A stretch of 49,964 nucleotides of DNA from JBEBXQ01 sp040391535 (GTDB lineage: Bacteria > Bacteroidota > Bacteroidia > Cytophagales > Spirosomataceae): contig JBEBXQ010000014.1 in NCBI GenBank assembly GCA_040391535.1, forward strand, positions 1-49,964, given 5' to 3'. Each line of letters starts with the position of its first letter. The first letter of the stretch is position 1. Under the pieces are notes generated by a model. That model had not been told where the DNA came from. It saw nothing but the letters and a program-made list of their open reading frames with translations, and searched no databases. This document shows, piece by piece, positions 18,705 to 26,804 of the stretch. The translations under genes were made by a program, and so were the position numbers.

Positions 18705-18775
18705 ATACCAAAAAACCGGATCATAATAATAGTCCGGCAAGATACTACTTTTGCTGCGTAATAACTTAAAACAAT

Positions 18776-20710
18776 ATGCAATTACGATTAATTACTTCAG
18801 TCTTATTATCTTTTTCATTGGCTTTCCCCTCACACTCTCAGGATATTCAGCTTGATCCTGTAACAGTAACTTCTTCTCTGGTTGAGAAAAGGTCCTCCGA
18901 AACAGGTCGCAATATCATCGCCATACAAGGTGAAATTTTTGCAAAGCTTCCTGTTTACAGCATAGACGATCTGTTGCGTTATTTACCGGGTATTGAAGTG
19001 CAGGCACGTGGGCCCATGGGCTCCCAGAGTGATATCGTATTGCGCGGAGGCACTTTTCAGCAGGTCCTGATCATTCTGGACGGCATAAGGCTCAATGATC
19101 CAAATACCGGTCATTTTAACAGCTATATACCCATTGCCCCGGCTGAAATTGCCCGCATTGAAATCCTGAAAGGAGCGTCTTCGGCTTTATATGGTTCAGA
19201 GGCCGTTGGAGGTGTAGTCCATATTATTACCAAAACCTTTTCGGCCAGGCTTCGTGATACAACAGAAAATACGACCATCAAAAAAGATATTGCCGGAAGC
19301 CTTGCTGCTGGTATGCACGGATTGCTGAACCTGCAGGCAGGCGGAAACTGGCAATCCGATAAGGTGGCATTCTCAGCAGGTGTGGTCAGCAATAACGCAC
19401 ATGGAGAACAGCAAAGAGGTATTAACGGTTATTTCCACAATCATACGGTATCCGCTTCTGCAAAATTCAGATTAAGTGAAAAGACCGAAATCGGCATTCG
19501 CTCCGCATTTGACCAACGTGATTTTGCCGCACAGAATTTTTACACGACACTGGTATCAGATACGGCCAGCGAAAAAGTCAGGAGTTTCTGGAATCATTTA
19601 CAGGTTAAACACCAGACCAGGCGTGGCCAGCTATCACTGGACCTGAGCAATAAAAATCTCAATGACCAATATCTGTTCAATCCGCGTTCTGTTAAAAATA
19701 TCAGTGATTCCCGCTTAACCCAGGCGCTGCTTACCTGGAGCCGCCCACTCACGAATTCACTGTCAATGGCAACCGGACTGCATTATCAGAACAAGTCGAT
19801 CAGTTCCAACGACAGAGGTGAGCATGCGATGAATCAGCTGGCGCCTTTTATAACACTTCACCAGCAATTCGGCAACTTCTTTATCAATCCGTCGATCAGA
19901 TTCGACTGGCGCGAAAACATCGGTACAGAAGTAGTGCCTCAGCTTAACCTGGCCTTTAAGAAAAACAAATGGCAGTTCAGAGGAGCCATTGGGAAAAGCA
20001 TCAGAGACGCCGATTTTACAGAGCGATATAACAATTACAATAAGCAGCTGGTTACAGGGGGAAGCATAGGAAACCCGGCCTTAAAAGCAGAAAGAGCTCT
20101 GAGTTATGAAGCTGGTGCCGACTGGTTTTTACATTCAAAACTAAAGCTGTCGGCCACCCTGTTTGAACGGCATCATCAGAATCTGATTGATTACATGCCC
20201 ACTCCTTATGAAGAAATGCCCCGGAAAGACAATCTTTCTCCCACAGGATCCTTTGCACTGGCCAGAAATATTGCCAGGGTCAAAACGAGCGGGGTTGAAA
20301 TTGACTTACAATATAAGCAGATCATTCAGGAGCATCAATCGGTCTGGATTACGACAGGGGCTCAATGGTTAAACAGTCACAGCAGCACGCAGGAACTTAC
20401 CTTTTATCTTTCGTCGCATGCACGCTGGATAGCCAATATGTCCCTGAATTATCAGTATAAGAATTTCCAGTTCAGTATTAACAGCATTTACAAAAACCGG
20501 AAACCAAGTCACTCAGATGCTTTACAGGTAGCCCTTACTCCTGAATACTTCTTAATGAATGCCAAAGCCGAATACGGATTTAAAAAGGTTGCTGTTTTCA
20601 TCCAGTCCGATAACCTTCTTAATACCGATTACAGTGATTTACTCGGCTCGGATATGCCAGGAAGATGGATTAGCGGAGGGGTGAAATTCCGCTTACAGAG
20701 TTCACTATAA
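18776..20710 (+). CDS. TonB-dependent outer membrane receptor (BtuB-like)
   Basis: The 644-aa protein has a signal peptide (1-21, ending FPSHSQ), a TonB-box-like DPVTVTSS, and a plug domain. The plug shows IDDLLRYLPGIEVQARG, DIVLRGGTFQQVLIILDG, ARIEILKGASSALYGSEAVGGVV. A 22-stranded-barrel-type C-terminus ends with the aromatic-rich WISGGVKFRLQSSL. There is no N-terminal carboxypeptidase-like extension and no SusD partner, so it is not a SusC-type glycan importer. The size and plug fit BtuB/iron-complex receptors, but the ligand is not known. It is divergent from a MocR regulator. No cobalamin riboswitch could fit in the short upstream gap. Confidence 0.92.
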   Translation: MQLRLITSVLLSFSLAFPSHSQDIQLDPVTVTSSLVEKRSSETGRNIIAIQGEIFAKLPVYSIDDLLRYLPGIEVQARGPMGSQSDIVLRGGTFQQVLIILDGIRLNDPNTGHFNSYIPIAPAEIARIEILKGASSALYGSEAVGGVVHIITKTFSARLRDTTENTTIKKDIAGSLAAGMHGLLNLQAGGNWQSDKVAFSAGVVSNNAHGEQQRGINGYFHNHTVSASAKFRLSEKTEIGIRSAFDQRDFAAQNFYTTLVSDTASEKVRSFWNHLQVKHQTRRGQLSLDLSNKNLNDQYLFNPRSVKNISDSRLTQALLTWSRPLTNSLSMATGLHYQNKSISSNDRGEHAMNQLAPFITLHQQFGNFFINPSIRFDWRENIGTEVVPQLNLAFKKNKWQFRGAIGKSIRDADFTERYNNYNKQLVTGGSIGNPALKAERALSYEAGADWFLHSKLKLSATLFERHHQNLIDYMPTPYEEMPRKDNLSPTGSFALARNIARVKTSGVEIDLQYKQIIQEHQSVWITTGAQWLNSHSSTQELTFYLSSHARWIANMSLNYQYKNFQFSINSIYKNRKPSHSDALQVALTPEYFLMNAKAEYGFKKVAVFIQSDNLLNTDYSDLLGSDMPGRWISGGVKFRLQSSL

Positions 20711-20788
20711 AGCAGGAAGCAACAGAGAATTCCTCCGTATTTCGTGGCAATGCAGACCTAAACAGATAAATATCTCCATTTACAAAAC

Positions 20789-20824
20789 AAAGGAGCTGTC
20801 CGAAAAAAATCAGACAGCTCCTTT
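20789..20824. terminator. Bidirectional terminator between the TonB receptor gene and carA
   Basis: AAAGGAGCTGTC (20789-20800) pairs with GACAGCTCCTTT (20813-20824), a 12-bp perfect stem with an A-rich 12-nt loop. It lies between convergent genes and can end both transcripts. Confidence 0.82.
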
Positions 20825-20843
20825 CTGGTAGTATAGAGACTGG

Positions 20844-21953
20844 TTACTGTTTAGCAGCTTCCAGTAATTTCACAAATTCATCAAAGAGATACACCGAATC
20901 GTGCGGTCCCGGAGATGCTTCCGGGTGATACTGCACAGAGAAAGCAGGTTTGTCCTTTCTCCGGATACCTTCAACCGTATTATCATTGAGATTGATATGT
21001 GTAATTTCCACATTTGAATCTTCGGTAATCGCCTCTCTGCTGACAGCAAAGCCATGATTCTGTGAAGTAACTTCACAAAGTCCCGTCAGCAGATTTTTCA
21101 CCGGATGATTAAGGCCACGGTGACCGTTATGCATTTTGTAGGTCGGGATACCACTGGCAAGCGCAAGCAGCTGATTCCCCAGACAAATCCCGAACAAAGG
21201 CTTATCCGTTTCGAGGAATGCTTCCATGGTTTTCACCGCGTAAGCCATTGCCTCCGGGTCACCCGGGCCATTGGAAATAAAGAAGCCGTCGGGATTCCAT
21301 TCCAGGATTTCATGAACCGGAGTCTGTGCCGGAAATACCTTACAGAAACAACCCCTCTCCGCCAGGTTCGTCAGGATACTTTTCTTGATACCATAGTCCA
21401 TTACAGCAATGCGGTACTTGCTTCCTTCTTCCTCTCCGGCAAAATAAGGCGCTTCAGTAGAAACGATCGAGGATAATTCCAGGCCAGCCATTGATGGAAT
21501 CTCAGCCAATTTGGCTTTCAGTTCCTCTACGTCCAGAATTTCCGAAGAAATAATCGCATTCATTACACCTTTCTGACGCATATGCCTCACCAGGTGACGG
21601 GTATCAATGTTGGCTATAGCCACAATATTAAATTTCTCAAAATATTCATTCAGTGAAATATCGGCGGTATGCCTTGAATAGATATCTGAAAACACATTAC
21701 AAACCATACCCTTGATTTTGAGTCCGTCGGACTCATCCTCATCATCCAGCTGGACCCCATAATTACCAATATGAGAAGCAGTGTTCACAATAATCTGACC
21801 ATAATAAGAAGGATCAGTATAGATCTCCTGATAGCCGGTCATCCCCGTGCTGAAACAAATTTCCCCTCCGGTGGTGCCGATTTTACCGGCGGCAACACCA
21901 CGATAGAAAGTTCCGTCTTCTAAAAGTAATAAGGCTTCTTTTGCCTGGCTCAT
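20844..21953 (-). CDS. carA: Carbamoyl-phosphate synthase small (glutaminase) subunit
   Basis: The 369-aa protein has the CarA N-terminal domain (LLLEDGTFYRGVAAG, GEICFSTGMTGYQEIYTDPSY). The class I glutamine amidotransferase domain follows, with nucleophile Cys257 in FGICLGNQLL and the His/Glu pair in SVQYHPEASPGPHD. It releases ammonia from glutamine for CarB to make carbamoyl phosphate for arginine and pyrimidine synthesis. The large subunit carB is not in the window. The elbow reads GICLGNQ rather than the more common GICLGHQ. carA has its own -7 box just after the rplQ terminator, so it is a separate unit from the ribosomal operon. Confidence 0.97.
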   Translation of the reverse strand: MSQAKEALLLLEDGTFYRGVAAGKIGTTGGEICFSTGMTGYQEIYTDPSYYGQIIVNTASHIGNYGVQLDDEDESDGLKIKGMVCNVFSDIYSRHTADISLNEYFEKFNIVAIANIDTRHLVRHMRQKGVMNAIISSEILDVEELKAKLAEIPSMAGLELSSIVSTEAPYFAGEEEGSKYRIAVMDYGIKKSILTNLAERGCFCKVFPAQTPVHEILEWNPDGFFISNGPGDPEAMAYAVKTMEAFLETDKPLFGICLGNQLLALASGIPTYKMHNGHRGLNHPVKNLLTGLCEVTSQNHGFAVSREAITEDSNVEITHINLNDNTVEGIRRKDKPAFSVQYHPEASPGPHDSVYLFDEFVKLLEAAKQ

Positions 21954-22000
21954 AATTTTGTTATACGGGATAAACTATTTTCAAAAAATATAAATTCCTG

Positions 22001-22008
22001 CAAAATTA
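22001..22008 (-). promoter_or_regulatory. -7 element of the carA promoter
   Basis: TAATTTTG on the minus strand fits TAnnTTTG exactly and lies about 48 nt before the carA ATG. The spacing puts the -33 region inside the T-run of the rplQ terminator, where no TTTG is present, so the -33 half is weak. Confidence 0.55.
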
Positions 22009-22027
22009 ATGAATAAAATCTAAAAAA

Positions 22028-22056
22028 AAGGGTTAAACAGTAAACGTTTAACCCTT
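22028..22056 (-). terminator. Terminator of the ribosomal protein operon after rplQ
   Basis: An 11-bp stem (22028-22038 with 22046-22056, AAGGGTTAAAC with GTTTAACCCTT) and 7-nt loop is followed on the minus strand by a run of eight Ts. It lies 30 nt after the rplQ stop codon and closes the operon. Confidence 0.92.
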
Positions 22057-22085
22057 CCTTTATATTTATTCAATTCTCATCGAAA

Positions 22086-22832
22086 TCAACTTTCTTTTCC
22101 TCCGTTGAGTTCATCCTGCCATTTTTTCAATTCGTCCCATTTGCCTTCATTGGCAAGGACCGCCTGCTGACCCCATGTTGCAGGGTCATGCACGTTGAAT
22201 TGGCTTCCGGCGTTATCAAGAATCTCACGGATGGCCTCAGGAGTTGCTTCAGCAAGTGCTGCAAAGGTAGAAATACCTGCTTCAGCTAATACTTCAGCAA
22301 TCTTAGGTCCGATACCTTCCACCACCGTAAGGTCATCACCGGCAGCTTGTGCAGGCGCTTCTTCAGCAGCAGCAACCACCGGTGCAGCAGCAGTCTCATC
22401 AGCAGCTTTTTTACCACCACGACGACCACGACGGGTTTTCGCTGTTTTATCAGCATCAGCCAATAACAGATTGTCATTAAAGTCAACCAGCTCGATCAAT
22501 GCCACCTCTGAGGCATCACCGAAACGGCTGCCTAACTTGATAATCCGGGTGTAACCACCTGGACGGTCAGCGATTTTATCAGCAACAACGTCAAACAATT
22601 CTTTTACCGCTTCTTTGTCTCTCAGGTTAGAGAAAACTGTACGGCGGCTGTGCGTAGAGTCGGACTTCGCTTTGGTAAGCAAAGGTTCAACATACTTACG
22701 CAGTTCCTTTGCTTTGGGCAAAGTAGTCTCGATACGCTTGTTAAGAATAAGCGAAGAAGCCATGTTTGACAGGAGTGCCTGCCGGTGTGAGGAAGTTCTC
22801 CCCAAATGATTAAATTTCTTTCCGTGTCTCAT
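22086..22832 (-). CDS. rplQ: 50S ribosomal protein L17 with C-terminal HhH-like extension
   Basis: Residues 1 to about 125 are a complete bL17 (MRHGKKFNHLGRTSSHRQAL, LRKYVEPLLTKAK, PGGYTRIIKLG). An Ala/Glu-rich linker follows (about 128-165, with the basic patch RRGRRGGKK). The last 80 residues resemble a helix-hairpin-helix module: LTVVEGIGPKIAEVLAEAGI (168-187), then FNVHDPATW and KWDELKKWQDEL. At 248 aa it is about twice the length of E. coli L17. Similar tails occur on ribosomal proteins elsewhere in Bacteroidota, but their purpose is not established; nucleic-acid or protein contact is an inference. The gene is last in the alpha operon, as usual. Confidence 0.96.
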   Translation of the reverse strand: MRHGKKFNHLGRTSSHRQALLSNMASSLILNKRIETTLPKAKELRKYVEPLLTKAKSDSTHSRRTVFSNLRDKEAVKELFDVVADKIADRPGGYTRIIKLGSRFGDASEVALIELVDFNDNLLLADADKTAKTRRGRRGGKKAADETAAAPVVAAAEEAPAQAAGDDLTVVEGIGPKIAEVLAEAGISTFAALAEATPEAIREILDNAGSQFNVHDPATWGQQAVLANEGKWDELKKWQDELNGGKES

Positions 22833-22936
22833 TGTTTTGTTAAATTAAACCTGCATCATTTTATTTGATAATACAGGTGGTCCGGTTCGGGCAGCGGGTT
22901 TAACGCGCTCAAGAAGGTAACTCTTTTAATAAGGAA

Positions 22937-23926
22937 TCAATCCTCGTCCAAACGGTATTTGGATACATCCATACCGAATTGCAGACTTTTTTCCTGCACC
23001 AGTTGTTCAAGTTCAGTAAGTGATTTTTTACCGAAGTTTCTGAATTTCATCATGTCAGAAATCTCAAGTTTCACCAGCTCACCAAGCGTTTTCACATCGG
23101 CAGATTTCAGACAGTTATAGGCACGTACTGACAGATCAAGTTCTGATAACGGAGTTTTCAGAAGCTTTCTCATACGCAGCATTTCCTCATCTACCTGATT
23201 GTCTTCTTCAGTATGCTGTTTTTCGAACGTCATCGTCTGATCAGAGAACAACATAAAGTGCTGAATCAGAATATTCGCTGCACCTTTGAGTGCATCTTCC
23301 GGGTGGATAGAACCATCGGTCTGAATATCAATCAGCAATCTTTCATAGTCGGTCTTTTGCTCAACCCGGGTATTTTCGACGTTAAACTTAACGTTTTTAA
23401 TAGGGGTATAGATAGAATCGATTGCTATATGACCAAAAGGCAGCTCATTTGCACGTGGTTCGTCTGCGGAGACATAACCTCTACCCTTGTCCAACAAAAG
23501 TTCCATTTCGAATTCCTGTTGGTCGTCTATATTACAGATTACCAGATCCGGGTTCAATACTTCAAAAGAAGAAGTAAATTTACCTATATCACCGGCAGTC
23601 ACCACAGAAACGTTCTTCAGGTTTACGGTAATTCTATTTTCTACAAGGTCAGAAACCTTTTTGAAACGAACCATTTTTAAATTCAGGATAATTTCCGTAA
23701 CGTCTTCAACGATTCCCTCAATAGAAGAGAACTCGTGAAGCACACCTGGGAATTTTACACTGGTGATCGCATACCCTTCCAAAGAAGAAAGTAAAATGCG
23801 ACGAAGTGCGTTCCCAATGGTTACGCCATACCCTTTTTCCAATGGTTTGAACTCAAACAACCCGTGAAAATCGTCTGCTTTTTCCATGACGACTTTGTCA
23901 GGAATTTGAAAAGCTAATATTGACAT
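22937..23926 (-). CDS. rpoA: DNA-directed RNA polymerase alpha subunit
   Basis: The 329-aa protein has the alpha N-terminal dimerisation domain (FEFKPLEKGYGVTIGNALRRILLSS; GYAITSVKFPGV) and a C-terminal domain ending LKSADVKTLGELVKLE and FRNFGKKSLTELEQLV, the HhH-like DNA- and activator-binding part. The length is normal. It lies between rpsD and rplQ as in most bacteria. The 137-bp gap to rpsD contains a very stable hairpin that may adjust its expression relative to the ribosomal genes. A GGAG stretch 8-10 nt before the ATG is one of the few clear purine-rich ribosome-binding sites in this block. Confidence 0.98.
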   Translation of the reverse strand: MSILAFQIPDKVVMEKADDFHGLFEFKPLEKGYGVTIGNALRRILLSSLEGYAITSVKFPGVLHEFSSIEGIVEDVTEIILNLKMVRFKKVSDLVENRITVNLKNVSVVTAGDIGKFTSSFEVLNPDLVICNIDDQQEFEMELLLDKGRGYVSADEPRANELPFGHIAIDSIYTPIKNVKFNVENTRVEQKTDYERLLIDIQTDGSIHPEDALKGAANILIQHFMLFSDQTMTFEKQHTEEDNQVDEEMLRMRKLLKTPLSELDLSVRAYNCLKSADVKTLGELVKLEISDMMKFRNFGKKSLTELEQLVQEKSLQFGMDVSKYRLDED

Positions 23927-24019
23927 AATCTTTGCTCCTTTTTTAGTAGTAAATGACAGTTGATCAGTCCGTCGTTACTTTTTCGATCGCAAAATATTCC
24001 GCTACGCGGTAGGTATATT

Positions 24020-24039
24020 CCCCCCTGAAACCAGGGGGG
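24020..24039 (-). promoter_or_regulatory. Very GC-rich hairpin between rpsD and rpoA
   Basis: CCCCCCTG (24020-24027) pairs with CAGGGGGG (24032-24039) over a 4-nt loop. The arms can extend through ATATT (minus strand from 24048) with AATAT (down to 24015) past a small bulge. On the minus strand it comes about 16 nt after the rpsD stop. No T-run follows, so it is not a simple terminator. It could protect the upstream mRNA 3' end, slow transcription, or be a protein target. Confidence 0.6.
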
Positions 24040-24063
24040 TGAGAATATTGAAAAAAGTACTGA

Positions 24064-24669
24064 TTATTTAGAGTACAACTCGACAATGAGCTGCTCATTG
24101 ATTTTCTCTGGGATCTGGTCTCTTTCAGGAAAAGTTACAAACTTTCCGGCAAGTGATTGCTTATCAAATTCCAGCCAGTTATAACGGCCGGCAGAATTCA
24201 AAGCCAGGCTGTCAACAACAGCTTCAAGAGATTTGGATTTCTCTCTTACTGATACAACCTGCCCAGGACGCAAAGAATAAGAAGGTATATTGACGATTTC
24301 ACCGTCAACAAGGATATGCTTATGCGACACCAGCTGACGTGCTGCACGACGCGTTGGAGCAATACCCAATCTATAAACTGTGTTATCCAGTCTTGCCTCA
24401 CAGAACTTAAGCAAGTTTTCACCGGTAATACCAGATTTAATAGTTGCGACGTGAAACAGTTTACGGAATTGTCTTTCAAGAATGCCGTAAGTATACTTCA
24501 CTTTTTGCTTCTCCATTAACTGGATGGCATATTCCGTTTTTTTACCACGACGGTTTCTTCCCTGTACTCCGGGAGGATAATTTTTTTTGGCTAAAGCTTT
24601 GCTTGGACCTAAAATCGGTTCGCCAAAGCGTCTTGCAATCTTTGATTTGGGACCTGTATAACGTGCCAT
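24064..24669 (-). CDS. rpsD: 30S ribosomal protein S4
   Basis: The 201-aa protein begins MARYTGPKSKIARRFGEPILG and carries the S4 RNA-binding fold from about residue 93 (RLDNTVYRLGIAPTRRAARQLV, VDGEIVNIPSYSLRPGQVV). It binds 16S rRNA early in small-subunit assembly. In E. coli it is the autoregulator of the alpha operon. It shows no zinc-type cysteines at the N-terminus. Uniquely in this block, it is bracketed by two strong hairpins, one just upstream (24692-24741) and one just downstream (24020-24039). Confidence 0.98.
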   Translation of the reverse strand: MARYTGPKSKIARRFGEPILGPSKALAKKNYPPGVQGRNRRGKKTEYAIQLMEKQKVKYTYGILERQFRKLFHVATIKSGITGENLLKFCEARLDNTVYRLGIAPTRRAARQLVSHKHILVDGEIVNIPSYSLRPGQVVSVREKSKSLEAVVDSLALNSAGRYNWLEFDKQSLAGKFVTFPERDQIPEKINEQLIVELYSK

Positions 24670-24691
24670 TTATCTTTTTTTTGGTTTTGAA

Positions 24692-24741
24692 AGATGATTA
24701 GATTCTGTAACCCCAGTGTCCAAATTACCAATCTAACATCT
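24692..24741 (-). promoter_or_regulatory. Long hairpin in the rpsK-rpsD gap, candidate S4 regulatory site
   Basis: On either strand, AGATG (24692-24696) pairs with CATCT (24737-24741) and TTAGATT (24698-24704) with AATCTAA (24730-24736), with one bulged base. GTAA (24707-24710) can pair with TTAC (24725-24728). The 16-bp interrupted stem has an apical loop of 14 nt. It ends about 22 nt before the rpsD start. No T-run is present, so it is more likely a translational or processing element than a terminator. Confidence 0.5.
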
Positions 24742-24764
24742 GTGTATTTTACTAAACTTATTGC

Positions 24765-25160
24765 TTAAACTCTTCTACGTTTCGGAGGACGACATCCGTT
24801 GTGAGGCAGAGGTGTAACGTCACGAATGGTGGTTACTTCAATACCGGAATTCTGGATAGTACGGATTGCAGACTCACGTCCGGAACCAGGACCTTTAACA
24901 AAAACTTCTGCTTTTCTCATACCCAGTTCGTGTGCTACTGCAGCGGCAGCCGAGGCGGCAGTCTGAGCAGCGTAAGGGGTATTTTTCTTAGAACCGCGGA
25001 AACCCATTTTACCTGCAGATCCCCAGGAAATTACCTGACCTGAGCTGTTGGTAATGGATATAATAATGTTGTTAAAGGTAGATTTGATGTGTACCTGTCC
25101 TACAGGCTCAACAATCACTACCCGCTTTTTAGCTTTGTCCTTTCTTTTGTTCTGTGCCAT
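24765..25160 (-). CDS. rpsK: 30S ribosomal protein S11
   Basis: The 131-aa protein has a basic N-terminus (KRKDKAKKR), the core GQVHIKSTFNNIIISITN and GFRGSKKNTPYAAQTAA, and the hallmark C-terminus PLPHNGCRPPKRRRV. It sits on the platform of the 30S subunit near the mRNA exit. It lies 57 bp after rpsM and 95 bp before rpsD in the alpha operon. Confidence 0.98.
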   Translation of the reverse strand: MAQNKRKDKAKKRVVIVEPVGQVHIKSTFNNIIISITNSSGQVISWGSAGKMGFRGSKKNTPYAAQTAASAAAAVAHELGMRKAEVFVKGPGSGRESAIRTIQNSGIEVTTIRDVTPLPHNGCRPPKRRRV

Positions 25161-25217
25161 TGTTTTATGGATCTATGGTCTCAAGCAGCATGAAAGATCA
25201 TGCAGCCCAATTCATTT

Positions 25218-25595
25218 TTACTTCGTTGCCTTTTTCTTGTTTGCAACTGTTTTACGTCTCCCTTTACGGGTACGCGAGTTATTTTTCGTTCTTTGTCCAC
25301 GAAGTGGCAAACCTTTTCTGTGACGCAACCCCCTGTAACAGGCAATATCCATCAAACGTTTGATGTTAAGCTGCACTTCAGATTTCAGCGGGCCTTCTAC
25401 CTTAAATTCACTCGAAATAATTGAACGAATCGCGCCAGATTCTTCGTCTGACCAGTCTACGACTTTCTTATTGACGTCTATACCAGCCTTAATCAAAATT
25501 TTACGGGCAGAGCTACGTCCGATGCCGTAAATGTAAGTAAGGGAGATTTCTCCTCTTTTCTTGTCTGGAATATCTACTCCTGCAATACGTGCCAT
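25218..25595 (-). CDS. rpsM: 30S ribosomal protein S13
   Basis: The 125-aa protein starts MARIAGVDIPDKKRGEISL, has the helix-hairpin-helix IYGIGRSSARKIL, and the tail LRHRKGLPLRGQRTKNNSRTRKGRRKT that reaches the P-site tRNA and the subunit bridge. It is first of the 30S genes after rpmJ and lies 7 nt from it. Confidence 0.98.
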   Translation of the reverse strand: MARIAGVDIPDKKRGEISLTYIYGIGRSSARKILIKAGIDVNKKVVDWSDEESGAIRSIISSEFKVEGPLKSEVQLNIKRLMDIACYRGLRHRKGLPLRGQRTKNNSRTRKGRRKTVANKKKATK

Positions 25596-25602
25596 AATTA
25601 TC

Positions 25603-25719
25603 TTATCCTTGTCTTTGTTTGTACCGAGGATTCTTTTTGTTAATCACATACACCTTTCCTTTGCGGCGTATAATCTTGCAGTCTGCACTGCGCTTTTTTA
25701 CGGATGTTTTAACCTTCAT
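25603..25719 (-). CDS. rpmJ: 50S ribosomal protein L36 (zinc-free form)
   Basis: A 38-aa reading frame in the rpsM-infA gap reads MKVKTSVKKRSADCKIIRRK and ends NPRYKQRQG. This is bL36. Of the CCCH zinc ligands found in the common form, only one Cys remains: the first Cys is replaced within KRSADC, the third by Asn in VINKKN, and the His by Tyr in NPRYKQ. The C-minus form does not need zinc. The start is the only ATG that gives the conserved MKVK N-terminus. Confidence 0.96.
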   Translation of the reverse strand: MKVKTSVKKRSADCKIIRRKGKVYVINKKNPRYKQRQG

Positions 25720-25755
25720 CGTTTCTAAGTATATACAAGTTCTGTTTAGTCCTGC

Positions 25756-25974
25756 TTATTTGTAACGGTAAACAATTCTGGCTTTTGACAAATCATAAGG
25801 AGACATCTCCAGTTTCACACGGTCGCCAGGAAGAATTTTAATGTAGTGCATTCTCATTTTCCCGGAAATATGTGCAATTACTTCATGTTTGTTTTCCAGC
25901 TGCACCCGGAACATCGCATTTGACAATGCTTCTACAATAACTCCATCTTGTTCAATTGACGCCTGTTTAGCCAT
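25756..25974 (-). CDS. infA: Translation initiation factor IF-1
   Basis: The 72-aa protein is a single S1-like OB fold: GVIVEALSNAMFRVQLENK, VIAHISGKMRMHYIKILPGD, VKLEMSPYDLSKARIVYR. It blocks the A site during initiation with IF-2 and IF-3. It lies between map and rpmJ, 21 bp after map, as usual in Bacteroidota. Confidence 0.98.
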   Translation of the reverse strand: MAKQASIEQDGVIVEALSNAMFRVQLENKHEVIAHISGKMRMHYIKILPGDRVKLEMSPYDLSKARIVYRYK

Positions 25975-25995
25975 ACAAATTTATCCCTGATTTTT

Positions 25996-26796
25996 TTAAT
26001 TTGAAGCACTTACCATTAAGCTGGTATTGCTGGTTACTTGTTCGATATATTCAAAGGTAGTCAGAATTTCAGCCTGACCTTTCCTGATTGCTACTGTATG
26101 TTCAAAATGAGCTGAAGGCTTTCTGTCCACTGTCCGGATCGTCCACCCATCTCTTTCCTGAACTACATTTCGCTTACCAAGATTAATCATAGGCTCTATC
26201 GCAATGACCATTCCTTCTTTCAGTTTTACCCCACTTCCCTTCTTTCCGTAATTCGGAACTTCAGGACTTTCGTGGAGATTCTTACCTACTCCGTGGCCAA
26301 CCAGCTCTCTTACCACCGAGTAACCGTATTTTTCAACGTATTGCTGAATTGCAGATCCAAGATCTCCCATTTTTCCTCCATCAACTGCCTTTTCAATCCC
26401 TTTATAAAGTGAACGCTTGGTCGTAATAAGCAAATCCATTACTTCTTTCGCTACTTCACCAACAGGATATGTATAGGCACTGTCACTGTGGAAACCATTC
26501 AGCTTTACGCCACAATCAACAGAAATGATATCTCCCTCTTTCAATATATAATTGCTGGGAAAACCATGCACTACTGTTTCGTTTACTGAAATACAAAGGG
26601 AACTCGGAAAATCATTATATCCTTTGAAAGACGGGATTCCTCCGTTATCTCTGATGTATTCTTCAGCTACTTTATCCAATTGCCTGGTAGTAACACCAGG
26701 TTTAATCCATTTGGCAACTTCGGCATGCGCCTTACCCAGAACCTGACCGCTCACCTTAATCAGACCAATCTCTTCGTCAGTTTTCAGGTATATCAT
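25996..26796 (-). CDS. map: Methionine aminopeptidase, type I
   Basis: The 266-aa protein has the pita-bread fold with all five metal ligands visible: two Asp in VDCGVKLNGFHSDSAYT, His in ELVGHGVGKNLHESPEVPN, Glu in VIAIEPMIN, and Glu in HFEHTVAI. It removes the initiator Met from new proteins. There is no N-terminal zinc-finger extension. The stretch after the last Glu adds about 27 residues (GQAEILTTFEYIEQVTSNTS). It lies 8 bp after secY and is presumably co-transcribed. Confidence 0.97.
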   Translation of the reverse strand: MIYLKTDEEIGLIKVSGQVLGKAHAEVAKWIKPGVTTRQLDKVAEEYIRDNGGIPSFKGYNDFPSSLCISVNETVVHGFPSNYILKEGDIISVDCGVKLNGFHSDSAYTYPVGEVAKEVMDLLITTKRSLYKGIEKAVDGGKMGDLGSAIQQYVEKYGYSVVRELVGHGVGKNLHESPEVPNYGKKGSGVKLKEGMVIAIEPMINLGKRNVVQERDGWTIRTVDRKPSAHFEHTVAIRKGQAEILTTFEYIEQVTSNTSLMVSASN

Positions 26797-26804
26797 CTTA
26801 TCAC

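Noticed and set aside
18705..18775. Cobalamin riboswitch in front of the BtuB-like receptor
   Set aside because: Only about 70 bp separate the two divergent starts, too short for a cobalamin riboswitch, and no B12-box-like sequence is seen.
22195..22554. 119-aa Ala/Ser-rich open frame on the plus strand
   Set aside because: It is antisense to the repetitive Ala-rich linker and HhH-like tail of L17, which creates an open frame by composition.
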